This document shows, in pieces, positions 51,370-60,263 of a stretch of DNA of 64,000 bases. Source of the stretch: Streptomyces sp. A0958 (GTDB lineage: Bacteria; Actinomycetota; Actinomycetes; Streptomycetales; Streptomycetaceae); the NCBI RefSeq assembly GCF_004795035.1, contig NZ_SSBK01000011.1, forward strand, positions 1 to 64,000, read 5' to 3'. Each line of letters opens with the position of its first letter. Position 1 is the first letter of the stretch. The position numbers and the translations under genes are program-made. Under the pieces are notes generated by a model. The model saw nothing but the letters and a program-made list of their open reading frames with translations, made no database searches and was not told the origin of the DNA.

Positions 51370-54300
51370 ATGCCACCACGCACCCGTCACCGCGCGAGAC
51401 CCGCCACCGCCGCGCTGGCCGCCGTCACCGTCCTGGCCGGTCTGCTCGCCGGGGCCGTCCCCAGCGCAGCGGCCCCGGCCGCCGACGATCCGGCGCCCGT
51501 CGCCATCGACCGCTTCGAGGGCGAGGTGCCCTTCGCCCAGCAGCCGGCCGAGGGCATCTTCACCTGGGGCGGCGACGCCGACGACCCGCCCACCCTGGAG
51601 CTGAAGGAACGCGCGGACGCCCCCGAGGGCGCCAAGGTCCTCGAAGGCAGCTACGACATCAGCGGTTACGGCGGCTTCAGCCACGACTACGCCGCCGACC
51701 AGCCCGCCCACGACTGGTCCGCCCACAAGGGCATCCGGTTCTGGTGGTACGGCCAGAACACCGCGCCCCTGCCGCCCGGTTCGGGCAAGCGGATCAGCTT
51801 CGAGATCAAGGACGGCGGCGCCGACGGCGAGGCCTCCGAGCTGTGGACGACCTCCTTCACCGACGACTGGGAGGGCTGGCACCAGGTCGAGATCCCCTTC
51901 GCCGACTTCACCTACCGCGGCGACTACCAGCCCGTCGGCGGCATCGACCAGGTCCTCGGCCTGAACGAGATGTGGGGCTACGCGCTCACCCTGCCGCCCG
52001 GCGCCCCCGGCAAGTTCGCCATGGACGGCATGGAGCTGTACGGCAAGGCCGACGCGGCCCTGAAGGCGAGCGTCGTCACCGACGCGGCCGTGCTCCCGGT
52101 CAAGCAGGGCGCCACCGCCACCGTCGGCCTCTCCGTCGCCACGACCGGCTCGGGCCCGCTGGAGGAGCCCGTCACCGTCGCGTACGAGACGACGGGCGGC
52201 ACCGCGAAGTCCGGCACCGACTTCACCCCGGTCAGCGGCAGCTACACCTTCCCCGCCGGCACCGCGTCCGGCACCACGCACAAGATCGCGGTCACCACCA
52301 AGAAGGTCACCGCAGCCGCCTCCGCGAAGACGATCCCGCTCCAGCTGACCGTCACCGGCGCCAAGGCACCCAAGGAGAACCCGCAGGTCGTCATCGACGC
52401 CCACGGGCTGCCCTACCAGAACGCGAAGCTGCCGGTGAAGCAGCGGGTCGCCGACCTGCTCGCCCGGATGTCGCCCGCCGAGAAGGCCGGCCAGATGACC
52501 CAGGCCGAGCGCAACGCGCTCGCCTCCCAGGGCGACATCGCCACCTACGACCTCGGCTCGCTGCTCTCCGGCGGCGGCTCGGTTCCCACGCCCAACACCC
52601 CCGAGGCGTGGGCGAAGATGATCGACGGCTACCAGCTGCGCGCCCAGGCCACCCGCTACCAGATCCCGCTGATCTACGGCGTGGACGCGGTGCACGGCCA
52701 CAACAACGTGATCGGCTCCACGATCATGCCGCACAACGTCGGCCTCGGCGCCACGCGCGACCCGAAGACCGTCGAGAAGACCGGGGCGATCACCGCGAAC
52801 GAGGTGCGCGCCACCGGCATCCCGTGGGACTTCGCGCCCTGCCTCTGCGTCTCGCGCGACGAGCGCTGGGGCCGGTCCTACGAGTCCTACGGTGAGGACC
52901 CGGCGCTCGTGGAGTCCCTGGAGACGGTCATCCAGGGCATGCAGGGCGCCGCGTCCGGCAAGGACCTCGCCCGCAACGACAAGGTGCTGGCCACCGCCAA
53001 GCACTTCGTCGGCGACGGCGGCACGGAGTACGGCTCCTCGACCACCGGTTCGTACCCGATCGACCAGGGCGTCACCAAGGTCACCCGGCAGGAGCTGGAG
53101 GCCGTCCACCTCGCGCCCTTCACGGACGCGGTCAAGCGCGGGGTCGGCACGGTCATGCCGTCGTACTCCTCGCTCGACATCATCGGGGACGACGAGGGCC
53201 CGGTGAAGATGCACGCCAACGCCGCGATGATCAACGGCGTCCTCAAGGACCGGATGGGCTTCGAGGGCTTCGTCATCAGCGACTGGCAGGCGATCGACCA
53301 GATCCCCGGCGACTACGCGAGCGACGTGCGGACCTCCATCAACGCCGGGCTCGACATGATCATGGTCCCCACGGCGTACAAGGACTTCACGAAGACGCTC
53401 CAGGACGAGGTCACCGCGGGCCGGATCTCCCAGGCCCGGATCGATGACGCGGTCTCCCGCATCCTGACGCAGAAGTTCAAGCTGGGCCTGTTCGAGAAGC
53501 CGTACGCGGACACCTCCAACCTGGACAAGGTCGGCTCGGCCGAACACCGGGCCGTGGCCCGCGAGGCCGCCGCCAAGTCCCAGGTGCTGCTGAAGAACGA
53601 CGGCGGTGTGCTGCCGCTGAAGTCCTCGCAGAAGGTGTACGTGGCCGGCTCCGACGCCGACGACATCGGCAACCAGGCCGGCGGCTGGACGGTGAGCTGG
53701 CAGGGCTCCTCCGGTGCCATCACCCCGGGCACGACGATCCTGTCGGCCATGAAGAAGGACGCCGCCTCCGTCACGTACTCCAAGGACGCGTCCGCCGACA
53801 CGGCCGGCTACGACGTCGGCGTGGTGGTCGTCGGTGAGACCCCGTACGCGGAGGGCGTCGGAGACGTCGGCAACGGGCACGACCTGGAGCTGTCCGCAGC
53901 CGACAAGGCCGCCGTCGACAAGGTGTGCGCCGCGATGAAGTGCGCGGTCCTGATCGTCTCGGGCCGCCCGCAGCTCATCGGGGACCGGCTCGGGGACATC
54001 GACGCGCTGGTGGCCTCCTGGCTGCCGGGCACCGAGGGCGACGGCGTGGCCGACGTGCTCTTCGGGAAGCGCGCCTTCACCGGGCAGCTGCCGGTGACCT
54101 GGCCGAAGTCCGAGTCCCAGCTGCCGATCAACGTGGGCGACGCGGCGTACGACCCGCAGTTCCCCTACGGCTGGGGGCTCACCACGCTGAACAAGCCCCC
54201 GGCGGGCGGCGAGCTCACGCTCACCGCGCTCGCGCTGGCCGCCCAGGTCGCCCAGAAGACCGGTCTCGGCCGGACCGACGTGGGCCGGACCATCGTGGGC

Positions 54301-54447
54301 CAGGCCCGGCTGCTGGTCCAGCAGAAGATCGGCGGGAAGCTGACCGAGAAGGTGTCCAAGCCGTTCGCGGACGCCGACCACCTGCTGCTCACCGGTGACC
54401 TGACCGGTGCGGTGGCGAAGCTCAGGACGGCCTACCGGGCCGCCTGA
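51370..54447 (+). CDS. secreted multidomain family 3 glycoside hydrolase
   Basis: 1,025 residues. A Sec-type signal (about 1-35, ending ...PSAAAPA), then a CBM11-like beta-sandwich (about 37-225; DRFEG...WGYALTLPPG), a Calx-beta-like domain (about 230-330; GTAKSGTDFTPVSGSYTFPAG), then the GH3 barrel (from about 345), with nucleophile D638 in FVISDWQAID, and the GH3 C-terminal sandwich. An extra ~75-residue helical tail (LTLTALALAAQV... to LRTAYRAA) is unusual. It likely releases glucose or oligosaccharides from beta-glucan outside the cell to feed the importer. ATG 51370; GGAGCC is a weak site. Confidence 0.9.
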   Translation: MPPRTRHRARPATAALAAVTVLAGLLAGAVPSAAAPAADDPAPVAIDRFEGEVPFAQQPAEGIFTWGGDADDPPTLELKERADAPEGAKVLEGSYDISGYGGFSHDYAADQPAHDWSAHKGIRFWWYGQNTAPLPPGSGKRISFEIKDGGADGEASELWTTSFTDDWEGWHQVEIPFADFTYRGDYQPVGGIDQVLGLNEMWGYALTLPPGAPGKFAMDGMELYGKADAALKASVVTDAAVLPVKQGATATVGLSVATTGSGPLEEPVTVAYETTGGTAKSGTDFTPVSGSYTFPAGTASGTTHKIAVTTKKVTAAASAKTIPLQLTVTGAKAPKENPQVVIDAHGLPYQNAKLPVKQRVADLLARMSPAEKAGQMTQAERNALASQGDIATYDLGSLLSGGGSVPTPNTPEAWAKMIDGYQLRAQATRYQIPLIYGVDAVHGHNNVIGSTIMPHNVGLGATRDPKTVEKTGAITANEVRATGIPWDFAPCLCVSRDERWGRSYESYGEDPALVESLETVIQGMQGAASGKDLARNDKVLATAKHFVGDGGTEYGSSTTGSYPIDQGVTKVTRQELEAVHLAPFTDAVKRGVGTVMPSYSSLDIIGDDEGPVKMHANAAMINGVLKDRMGFEGFVISDWQAIDQIPGDYASDVRTSINAGLDMIMVPTAYKDFTKTLQDEVTAGRISQARIDDAVSRILTQKFKLGLFEKPYADTSNLDKVGSAEHRAVAREAAAKSQVLLKNDGGVLPLKSSQKVYVAGSDADDIGNQAGGWTVSWQGSSGAITPGTTILSAMKKDAASVTYSKDASADTAGYDVGVVVVGETPYAEGVGDVGNGHDLELSAADKAAVDKVCAAMKCAVLIVSGRPQLIGDRLGDIDALVASWLPGTEGDGVADVLFGKRAFTGQLPVTWPKSESQLPINVGDAAYDPQFPYGWGLTTLNKPPAGGELTLTALALAAQVAQKTGLGRTDVGRTIVGQARLLVQQKIGGKLTEKVSKPFADADHLLLTGDLTGAVAKLRTAYRAA

Positions 54448-54452
54448 CGGAC

Positions 54453-54495
54453 GCGGAACGGGCGGGCGGCACGGGAGGCCGTCCGCCCGTTCCGC
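54453..54495 (+). terminator. terminator after the GH3 gene
   Basis: Perfect 13-bp stem, GCGGAACGGGCGG (54453-54465) with its complement at 54483-54495. It marks the end of the sugar operon. Confidence 0.8.
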
Positions 54496-54548
54496 ACGTC
54501 CGCCCGCTCACCAGCCCGCTTCGCACGCTTGTGCGTTAGCTTGGGAGT

Positions 54549-55952
54549 ATGCGGAACCGGTCGTTCCCCACCTCTGCGGCCCCGTCGCTCCTGGCGGGGC
54601 TCCTGATGGTGCTGTCCGCCCTGGCCGTGGTCCTCGCCCCCGCCGCACCGGCCGCGACCGGCGCCTCCACCGTGGACGACGTCGCCCAGGCCCTGCGCAA
54701 GGGGCCCGTGTACGTCGACCCGGCCGCGTCCGACCAGCTCTCCCGGGGCCAGGCCGCCGCGCTCACCAAGAAGATCAAGGACGCGGACAAGCCGGTCTTC
54801 GTGGCCGTGCTGCCGCAGAGCGCCGCCTTCCCCGAGGACAGCGTCCTGCGCACCCTGCGCACCGACACCGGGATCACCGGCGTCTACGCGATACGCCTCG
54901 GCGACGGCTTCAACGCGGGCGCCGACCCGCAGGTGATGTCCCGGAGCGCGGTCATCAACCTCACCGCCGCCGTGAAGACGCCCGGCGCGGACACCGACGC
55001 CTCTACCCAGCTCAACGCCTTCGTGGACCGCGCCGTCGAACAGGCCCGGGGCCACGCTCCCGGCTCCTGGGGCGGCGGCGGCTCCCCGGCCGGGCGGGGC
55101 TCGACCGCCGCCGGCCTGGCCGTGGCCGGGGGCGTGGTGGTCCTCGGCGGGGCGGCCGCGTACACGGTCGTACGCCGGGGCCGCAGGCGCAGGGAGACCG
55201 AGGAGCGGGCCGCGCTCGACAAGCTGCGGGTGGTCGTGGACGAGGACATCACGGCGTACGGCGAGACGCTGGAACGGCTCGACTTCCACCCGGCGGAGGC
55301 CGGCGCCGACGACGCGATGCGCGCCGACTACGAACGCGCCCTCGACTCCTACGAGAGCGCCAAGTCCCGCATGGCGCACGCCGGTCACCCCTCGGACGTG
55401 CGCGGGGTGACCCAGGCCCTGGAGGACGGGCGCTACTCGCTGGCCGTGCTGGACGCCCGCCGCTCGGGCCGCGAAATCCCGGCCCGCCGCCCGCCCTGCT
55501 TCTTCGACCCGCGCCACGGCCCCTCGGTCGCCGACGTCCGCTGGGCCCCGGCCCGTGGCACGGCCCGCGAGGTCCCGGTCTGCGCGGCCGACGAGGTACG
55601 GCTGCGCGACGGCGAGGACCCGATGAGCCGCACCGTCGAGATGGGCGACGGCACCCGCCGCCCCTACTGGGAGGCGGGCCCGGCCTACGGCCCCTGGGCG
55701 GGCGGCTACTTCGGCGGCGGCCTGCTCCCCGGCCTCCTGGTTGGCACCATGCTCGGCTCGATGCTTGCCACCCCGGCCTACGCGGCGGACTACGGGGGCG
55801 GCGACTTCGGCGGGGGTGACTTCTCGGGCGGTGACTTCTCCGGCTCCGACTTCGACGCGTCCGGCTTCGGCGGCGGAGGCTTCGGTGACGGCGGAGGTTT
55901 CGGTGACGGGGGCGGCTTCGGCGGCGGCGGTGACTTCGGGGGCGGCTTCTGA
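54549..55952 (+). CDS. TPM-like membrane-anchored protein with Gly-rich tail
   Basis: 467 residues. Signal peptide (about 1-35), an extracellular TPM-like domain (about 38-150; ALTKKIKDADKPVFVAVLP), a Gly/Ser linker, a transmembrane helix (about 185-208; GLAVAGGVVVLGGAAAYTVV) and a charged cytosolic helical region with a PCFFDPRHGPS segment. The C-terminus has a second hydrophobic stretch and a Gly/Asp/Phe-repeat tail (GGGDF, GGGFGDG). The Gly-rich end resembles TPM-phosphatase family tails. Enzymatic function unproven. It converges with the adenosine deaminase gene at a shared hairpin. Confidence 0.75.
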   Translation: MRNRSFPTSAAPSLLAGLLMVLSALAVVLAPAAPAATGASTVDDVAQALRKGPVYVDPAASDQLSRGQAAALTKKIKDADKPVFVAVLPQSAAFPEDSVLRTLRTDTGITGVYAIRLGDGFNAGADPQVMSRSAVINLTAAVKTPGADTDASTQLNAFVDRAVEQARGHAPGSWGGGGSPAGRGSTAAGLAVAGGVVVLGGAAAYTVVRRGRRRRETEERAALDKLRVVVDEDITAYGETLERLDFHPAEAGADDAMRADYERALDSYESAKSRMAHAGHPSDVRGVTQALEDGRYSLAVLDARRSGREIPARRPPCFFDPRHGPSVADVRWAPARGTAREVPVCAADEVRLRDGEDPMSRTVEMGDGTRRPYWEAGPAYGPWAGGYFGGGLLPGLLVGTMLGSMLATPAYAADYGGGDFGGGDFSGGDFSGSDFDASGFGGGGFGDGGGFGDGGGFGGGGDFGGGF

Positions 55953-55974
55953 CGCCCCCGCGCAGGCCATGAGC

Positions 55975-56006
55975 AAGGGGTGCGGGACCAGATTCCCGCA
56001 CCCCTT
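55975..56006. terminator. bidirectional terminator between convergent genes
   Basis: 13-bp stem, AAGGGGTGCGGGA (55975-55987) with its complement at 55994-56006, around CCAGAT. It can end both the TPM-like gene (plus) and adenosine deaminase (minus). Confidence 0.85.
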
Positions 56007-56030
56007 ACTGTGCGCAACGAGCAGGCCGGC

Positions 56031-57665
56031 TCAGCCGCGACCGCCGTGGGCGCGCTCGAAGGAGGCGAAGGCCACCTCCTGGCGCCACTCGGTCGCCGCC
56101 TTCGGGCTGGCGGCCAGGTACTGGGCGCAGCGCGCGCTCGGGCGGCCGTCACCGGGGCGGTCGGCCCGGCAGGCGGACACCGGCCGGTAGCCGGAGGGCG
56201 CGGAACCGGCGGCCCACAGGCTGCGGCCGTCGCGGAACGCGTACTCCAGCGAGGCGCGGGCCAGGTCCTTCAGCTCGGTGTACGACAGGCTGTACGTCTC
56301 GGCGGCGTACTGGTACTCGTGGCTGATGTCGATCCGCGAGACTCCCGGGTCGTCGGTGGACAGCACGATCGGGACGCCGTAGCGGCGGTACGCGTTGAAC
56401 GGGTGGTCGTCGCCCGCGATGCCTAGGATCTGCTTGTTGCTGGAGAACGGCACCTCGACGGCGACGTGGCGCCGGGCCATCGTCCGGGCCAGCTGCCGCC
56501 AGTCGTCCTCGTGGACCAGGTCCACACCGTGCCCGATGCGCTCGGCCCCGGCGACCCGCACGGCCTCGTTGATGTGGAAGGTCAGGTCCTCCGGCTTGAC
56601 CAGGCCGGGCGCCAGCTCACCGGCGTGCAGCGTGAGGTGGGCGCCCGGGTACTGCCCGCGCAGGTACTTCAGCATCCGCATCTGGAGGCTGTAGTCGCGC
56701 AGCGAGGTCTCGCCGTCCTCCGGCTGTACGAGGTTGACCGCGACGAACCTCGGGTCGCGCTCGGCCAGCCGCATGCCGACCGCGATCTGCGTGAACACGC
56801 GGGCCGGGCTGCTGCCCCGGGAGACCTGGGAGATCCACCGGACGGGCAGCCGGCAGGCGGGGGCGGGGCGCGGGGTGTCGCAGTGCGCGGTCTGTCGGAA
56901 CTGGACGTCGGAGTCGTCGGCCTCCTTGACCCCCTCGTCCACCACCCGGTCGAGCTGTCCGCCGGCCAGGAGCTTGCGGTGGAGCGCGGCCAGGTCGGCG
57001 TCGTAGCCCACCGTGTCGGCCAGCTTCTTGGCGCTGTCCGAGGCCGGGCTGACCATCGTCTCCAGATAGAACTGGTTCTGCTTGACGGCGGTGTCGGCGA
57101 CGTTGGCCAGCATCTTGCCCCGGTCGTACCAGGTCGCCATGGAGAACTTGCCGAAGGTGTCGAAGAAGTGGTCGTGGCCGGACCGGTCGGCCGGGAAGTC
57201 CTGCATCGACCAGGCCCGGACGATCTGCTGCCGGAACGCGCTGTCCGTCCGCGCGTCGGCGGCGGGCCGGGTGCCCGAGCCGCACGGCGGGGCCACCGCA
57301 GTCATCGTCGCGTCGATGCACAGGTCGTGGTCGATCGCGAGCTTGATCAGGTACTCGGTCGTGACCGCGCCCGACAGGTGGTTGTGCAGGTCACCGCCCT
57401 TGGGCAGGTCCTTGAAGAAGGCCCGCAGCCGCGCGGGCCGGTTCCGCGCGTCCCGGAGATAGGCGGCGGTCGCACGCTCGGCCGGGGTCACCACGCGGGG
57501 CGAGGAGTCCGGTAGCGGCGCGGCGGTCGCCGGGATCGCCGGGAGCAGGGTCAGGACGGCGAGCGCGCCGCCGAATCCGGCCAGCAGGGTGGACTTGGGA
57601 CGGCGTGCCGTCCGATGGGTAATGATCACCGCCGAATGATCGCTTCCGGTGAGAGCATTTCCCAT
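56031..57665 (-). CDS. secreted adenosine deaminase-family protein
   Basis: About 544 residues from ATG 57665; ATG 57677 and GTG 57695 are in-frame alternatives. An N-terminal basic region and hydrophobic segment (STLLAGFGGALAVLTLLPAIPATAAP) form an export signal. The metal-dependent deaminase barrel keeps its active-site motifs: HNHLSGAV (zinc His pair), TLHAGEL (Glu), RIGHGVDL (His) and STDDPG (Asp pair). The long N-terminal insert is like secreted growth-factor-type deaminases. It probably deaminates extracellular adenosine for salvage. It diverges from the lysozyme gene. Confidence 0.88.
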   Translation of the reverse strand: MGNALTGSDHSAVIITHRTARRPKSTLLAGFGGALAVLTLLPAIPATAAPLPDSSPRVVTPAERATAAYLRDARNRPARLRAFFKDLPKGGDLHNHLSGAVTTEYLIKLAIDHDLCIDATMTAVAPPCGSGTRPAADARTDSAFRQQIVRAWSMQDFPADRSGHDHFFDTFGKFSMATWYDRGKMLANVADTAVKQNQFYLETMVSPASDSAKKLADTVGYDADLAALHRKLLAGGQLDRVVDEGVKEADDSDVQFRQTAHCDTPRPAPACRLPVRWISQVSRGSSPARVFTQIAVGMRLAERDPRFVAVNLVQPEDGETSLRDYSLQMRMLKYLRGQYPGAHLTLHAGELAPGLVKPEDLTFHINEAVRVAGAERIGHGVDLVHEDDWRQLARTMARRHVAVEVPFSSNKQILGIAGDDHPFNAYRRYGVPIVLSTDDPGVSRIDISHEYQYAAETYSLSYTELKDLARASLEYAFRDGRSLWAAGSAPSGYRPVSACRADRPGDGRPSARCAQYLAASPKAATEWRQEVAFASFERAHGGRG

Positions 57666-57692
57666 CGAATCCCGCATACCGCCGGAAACGTC

Positions 57693-57706
57693 CACTCGAT
57701 CGAGTG
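57693..57706 (+). promoter_or_regulatory. 14-bp palindrome between the deaminase and lysozyme genes
   Basis: CACTCGATCGAGTG is perfectly symmetric, in the 249-base divergent region. The rest of this region shows A/T-rich patches near 57780-57820 but no clear riboswitch or further gene. Confidence 0.5.
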
Positions 57707-57914
57707 CGCGGACCTACCCGTCAGTTCGGAAAACTTCCGTCGAGTGCCGGTCGTTCGTACAGCTCATCAAGGCGGAGAGAGGTGTAGACCACTAATGGCA
57801 ACGGAAAACTATTTACCGCCCACCCGGTTCTGTGGCTCACTATGTCGTGTTCGCGACAACAACGCGCGTAGACCGTCGCCGGACAACCTGTCCCCCCACA
57901 AGCAGGAGGCCGCC

Positions 57915-58790
57915 GTGTTCCCCCGCAGCATTTCCCTCAAGCCCACCCAGAAGAGACTCACCGTGGCCGGTGTCATCGGCACGAGCGCCGTGCTGCTGCT
58001 CGGCCTGATGTCCGGCGGCACCGCGTCGGCGGCGCCCGCGCCGGCCAACCCCGTGCCGTACGGCCAGGGTTACATGGGCGTCGGCTACATCCAGGACGCC
58101 AAGGACTTCAAGCCGGACACCCGGCAGCCGCACCTCGACCCCGGCGCCGACCTCAAGGCGAACCCCGAGGGCATCGACGTCTCCAGCTGGCAGGGCGGCA
58201 TCAACTGGAGCTCGGTGCGCGGCGCGGGCATCGAGTTCGCCTGGATGAAGGCGACCGAGGGTCTGACGTACAAGGACTCGACGTTCAATGCCAACTACCT
58301 GAACGCCTACAACGCCGGTGTGATCCGGGGTGCGTACCACTACGCGCGGCCGGACGTCTCCGGCGGCGCGGCCCAGGCGGACTTCTTCGCCAGTAACGGG
58401 GGCGCCTGGTCCCGCGACAACCTCACGCTCCCCGGCGTGCTCGACATCGAGGGCACCTGCTACGGCTACTCCCAGGCCGGCATGCAGCAGTGGATTCTCG
58501 ACTTCTACAACCAGTACAAGGCCCGCACCGGCCGTGACGTCGTGATCTACACCAGCCCGAGCTGGTGGAACAACTGCACCGGCGGCTGGAGCGGCATGTC
58601 CGCCCGCAGCCCCCTGTGGGTCGCGAACTGGACCACCGGCACCCCCAGCATCCCGTCGGGCTTCCCCTTCTACACGGTCTGGCAGTACACCTCCACCGGC
58701 GCGGTGAACGGTGTCTCCGGCAACGTCGACCGCGACCGCTTCAGCGGTGACCGCTCCCGCCTGCTGGCTCTGGCGAACAACACCCCGTGA
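57915..58790 (+). CDS. secreted GH25 lysozyme (N-acetylmuramidase)
   Basis: 291 residues from GTG 57915 with AGGAGG 5 bases upstream. Signal peptide (about 1-40, ...[11 protein letters not shown]). The GH25 barrel starts at GIDVSSWQGGINW with the first catalytic Asp, and LDIEGTCYG carries the Asp-x-Glu pair. AWMKATEG, GAYHYARP and VWQYTSTG are typical for cellosyl-type Streptomyces muramidases. It cuts the MurNAc-GlcNAc bond in peptidoglycan, for cell-wall turnover or for lysing other bacteria. The NagZ-like GH3 gene follows on the same strand. Confidence 0.94.
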   Translation: MFPRSISLKPTQKRLTVAGVIGTSAVLLLGLMSGGTASAAPAPANPVPYGQGYMGVGYIQDAKDFKPDTRQPHLDPGADLKANPEGIDVSSWQGGINWSSVRGAGIEFAWMKATEGLTYKDSTFNANYLNAYNAGVIRGAYHYARPDVSGGAAQADFFASNGGAWSRDNLTLPGVLDIEGTCYGYSQAGMQQWILDFYNQYKARTGRDVVIYTSPSWWNNCTGGWSGMSARSPLWVANWTTGTPSIPSGFPFYTVWQYTSTGAVNGVSGNVDRDRFSGDRSRLLALANNTP

Positions 58791-58850
58791 CGGCGGATGC
58801 CGCACCACATCGCCCCCTCCCCGGGCGTGGCCCCTGAATGAGGGGTACGT

Positions 58851-58884
58851 GGGCCGGAGCGGCCGTGACCGGCTGCTCCGGCCC
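58851..58884 (+). terminator. terminator after the lysozyme gene
   Basis: 10-bp stem, GGGCCGGAGC (58851-58860) with GCTCCGGCCC (58875-58884), around a 14-base loop. Confidence 0.65.
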
Positions 58885-58943
58885 TCGTACGTCCTCCCCG
58901 AGCCCCGCCCGGCTCCACGAGACCGTTCACGAAGGAGCACGAC

Positions 58944-60071
58944 ATGACATCCCCCCTCAGCAGGCGCGGCGCCCTGATCGCCGGGGCGGCGGCCCTGGCC
59001 GCCGGACTGGGACCGGCGGCCTCCGAGGCCGCCGCACGCGCGCCCGAGGTGGCGCGCCCCCGCTTCTCCGCCCTGTCCCCGCAGCAGCGCGCCGGGCAGT
59101 GCGTCATCCACTCCTACCCCGGCCTCACGCCCCCCACCTCCCTGATGAACGCCATCGAGGAGGGCCGCACGGCCGGGGTGATCTTCTTCGGCGAGAACAT
59201 CCAGAGCCTGAGCCAGATCGAGAGCGTCATCAAGTCGATGAACGCGGCCCACGCCTCGTCGCCCGTGAAGGCCCCGCTGCTCCTGATGACCGACCAGGAG
59301 GGCGGCATGGTCCGCCGCCTGCCCGGGGAGCCCGTCATGTCCGCCAAGGACGTCGGCGCCTCCGCCGACCCGCACCAGTGGGCCGACTTCACCGGCAGCG
59401 GCGCGGGCCTGAACCTCGCGGGCATCGGCATGAACGTCAACCTCGCGCCGGTCCTCGACGTCTACCGCGCGGACGGCGACTTCACGGACCAGTACAAGCG
59501 GTCCTACAGCAAGTCGGCCGCCGCGGTGGCCAGTTGCGGCAAGACCTTCATCACCGCCCAGCAGGCCGTCGGTGTCGCCGCCACCGCCAAGCACTTCCCG
59601 GGCCTCGGCCCGGCCACCGCCAGCCAGAACACCGACCTGCGCCCCGTCACGATCACCACGTCCGCGGCCACCCTGCGCAGCGTGGACGAGGCTCCGTACA
59701 AGGCCGCCATCGACGCCGGCACCAAGCTCGTCATGCTGTCCTGGGCCATCTACAGCGCGCTGGACCCCAGCCGCCCCGCCGGTCTGTCCCCGACCGTCGT
59801 CGGCGAGCTGCGCAACCGCCTCGGCTACACCGGTGTCACCATCACCGACGCGCTGGAGGCGGGCGCCCTCCAGCCCTTCGGCAGCACCTCGCAGGTCGCC
59901 GTCAAGGCCGCCGCCGCGGGCATGGACCTGCTGCTCTGCTCCTCGCGCAGTGTCTCCCAGGGAGACGAGGCGGTGACCGCCCTGAGCGACGCGCTCGGGA
60001 CCGGCGCGCTGGACGCGGCGGCGTTCGAAGCCGCCGCCGCACGCGTCAACGCCCTGCGCGCGGGCCTGTAG
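58944..60071 (+). CDS. Tat-exported GH3 protein, NagZ-like (beta-N-acetylglucosaminidase type)
   Basis: 375 residues. The N-terminal LSRRGALIAGAAALAAGLGPAAS is a twin-arginine signal. The barrel has MTDQEGGMVRRL and GIGMNVNLAPVLDV as in NagZ. The conserved loop reads K216-HFPGLG instead of KHFPGHG and the following His of the NagZ Asp-His dyad is absent. The nucleophile position is D302 (TITDALEAG). It is therefore a secreted relative whose acid/base is unclear. ATG 58944 with GAAGGAG. Its place after a muramidase suggests trimming of peptidoglycan fragments or chitosugars outside the cell. Confidence 0.85.
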   Translation: MTSPLSRRGALIAGAAALAAGLGPAASEAAARAPEVARPRFSALSPQQRAGQCVIHSYPGLTPPTSLMNAIEEGRTAGVIFFGENIQSLSQIESVIKSMNAAHASSPVKAPLLLMTDQEGGMVRRLPGEPVMSAKDVGASADPHQWADFTGSGAGLNLAGIGMNVNLAPVLDVYRADGDFTDQYKRSYSKSAAAVASCGKTFITAQQAVGVAATAKHFPGLGPATASQNTDLRPVTITTSAATLRSVDEAPYKAAIDAGTKLVMLSWAIYSALDPSRPAGLSPTVVGELRNRLGYTGVTITDALEAGALQPFGSTSQVAVKAAAAGMDLLLCSSRSVSQGDEAVTALSDALGTGALDAAAFEAAAARVNALRAGL

Positions 60072-60263
60072 CTAGACGTTCGCCCGGAGGAACGCGGTCC
60101 AGGCGTGCGGCGGGACGGTGAGGACCGGCCCGTCGCTCACCTTGGAGTCCCGGACATGCACGGCAGCGGGGTGGGCGGCGACCTCTACGCAGTTGCCGCC
60201 CTCGCTGCCGCTGTAGCTTGACTTGAACCAACTGAGGCCGGTGGCGTGTGCTGCGCGAGTCAT
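60072..60263 (-). CDS. DUF397 small protein
   Basis: 63 residues, MTRAAHATGLSWFKSSYSGSEGGNCVEVA..., the DUF397 signature (W-K-S-S-Y-S...CVEVA...VRDSK). Its ATG overlaps the stop of the upstream helix-turn-helix gene (ATGA), so the two are translationally coupled. In Streptomyces DUF397 proteins nearly always accompany such XRE regulators and may act as their partners, in a manner compared to toxin-antitoxin pairs. It lies directly against the NagZ-like gene, convergent. Confidence 0.92.
   Translation of the reverse strand: MTRAAHATGLSWFKSSYSGSEGGNCVEVAAHPAAVHVRDSKVSDGPVLTVPPHAWTAFLRANV

Noticed and set aside
51189..51400. Possible gene remnant between GH1 and GH3
   Set aside because: The translated stretch has no family I recognise and continues into another frame of the GH3 gene.
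54900..55950. Repeats in the Gly-rich tail region as a CRISPR or satellite array
   Set aside because: The repeats are short codon-level repeats coding for Gly/Asp/Phe within a real protein, with no spacers.
57780..57914. Cyclic di-AMP (ydaO-type) riboswitch before the lysozyme gene
   Set aside because: Considered because this riboswitch controls wall hydrolases in actinobacteria, but I could not find its conserved core sequences.
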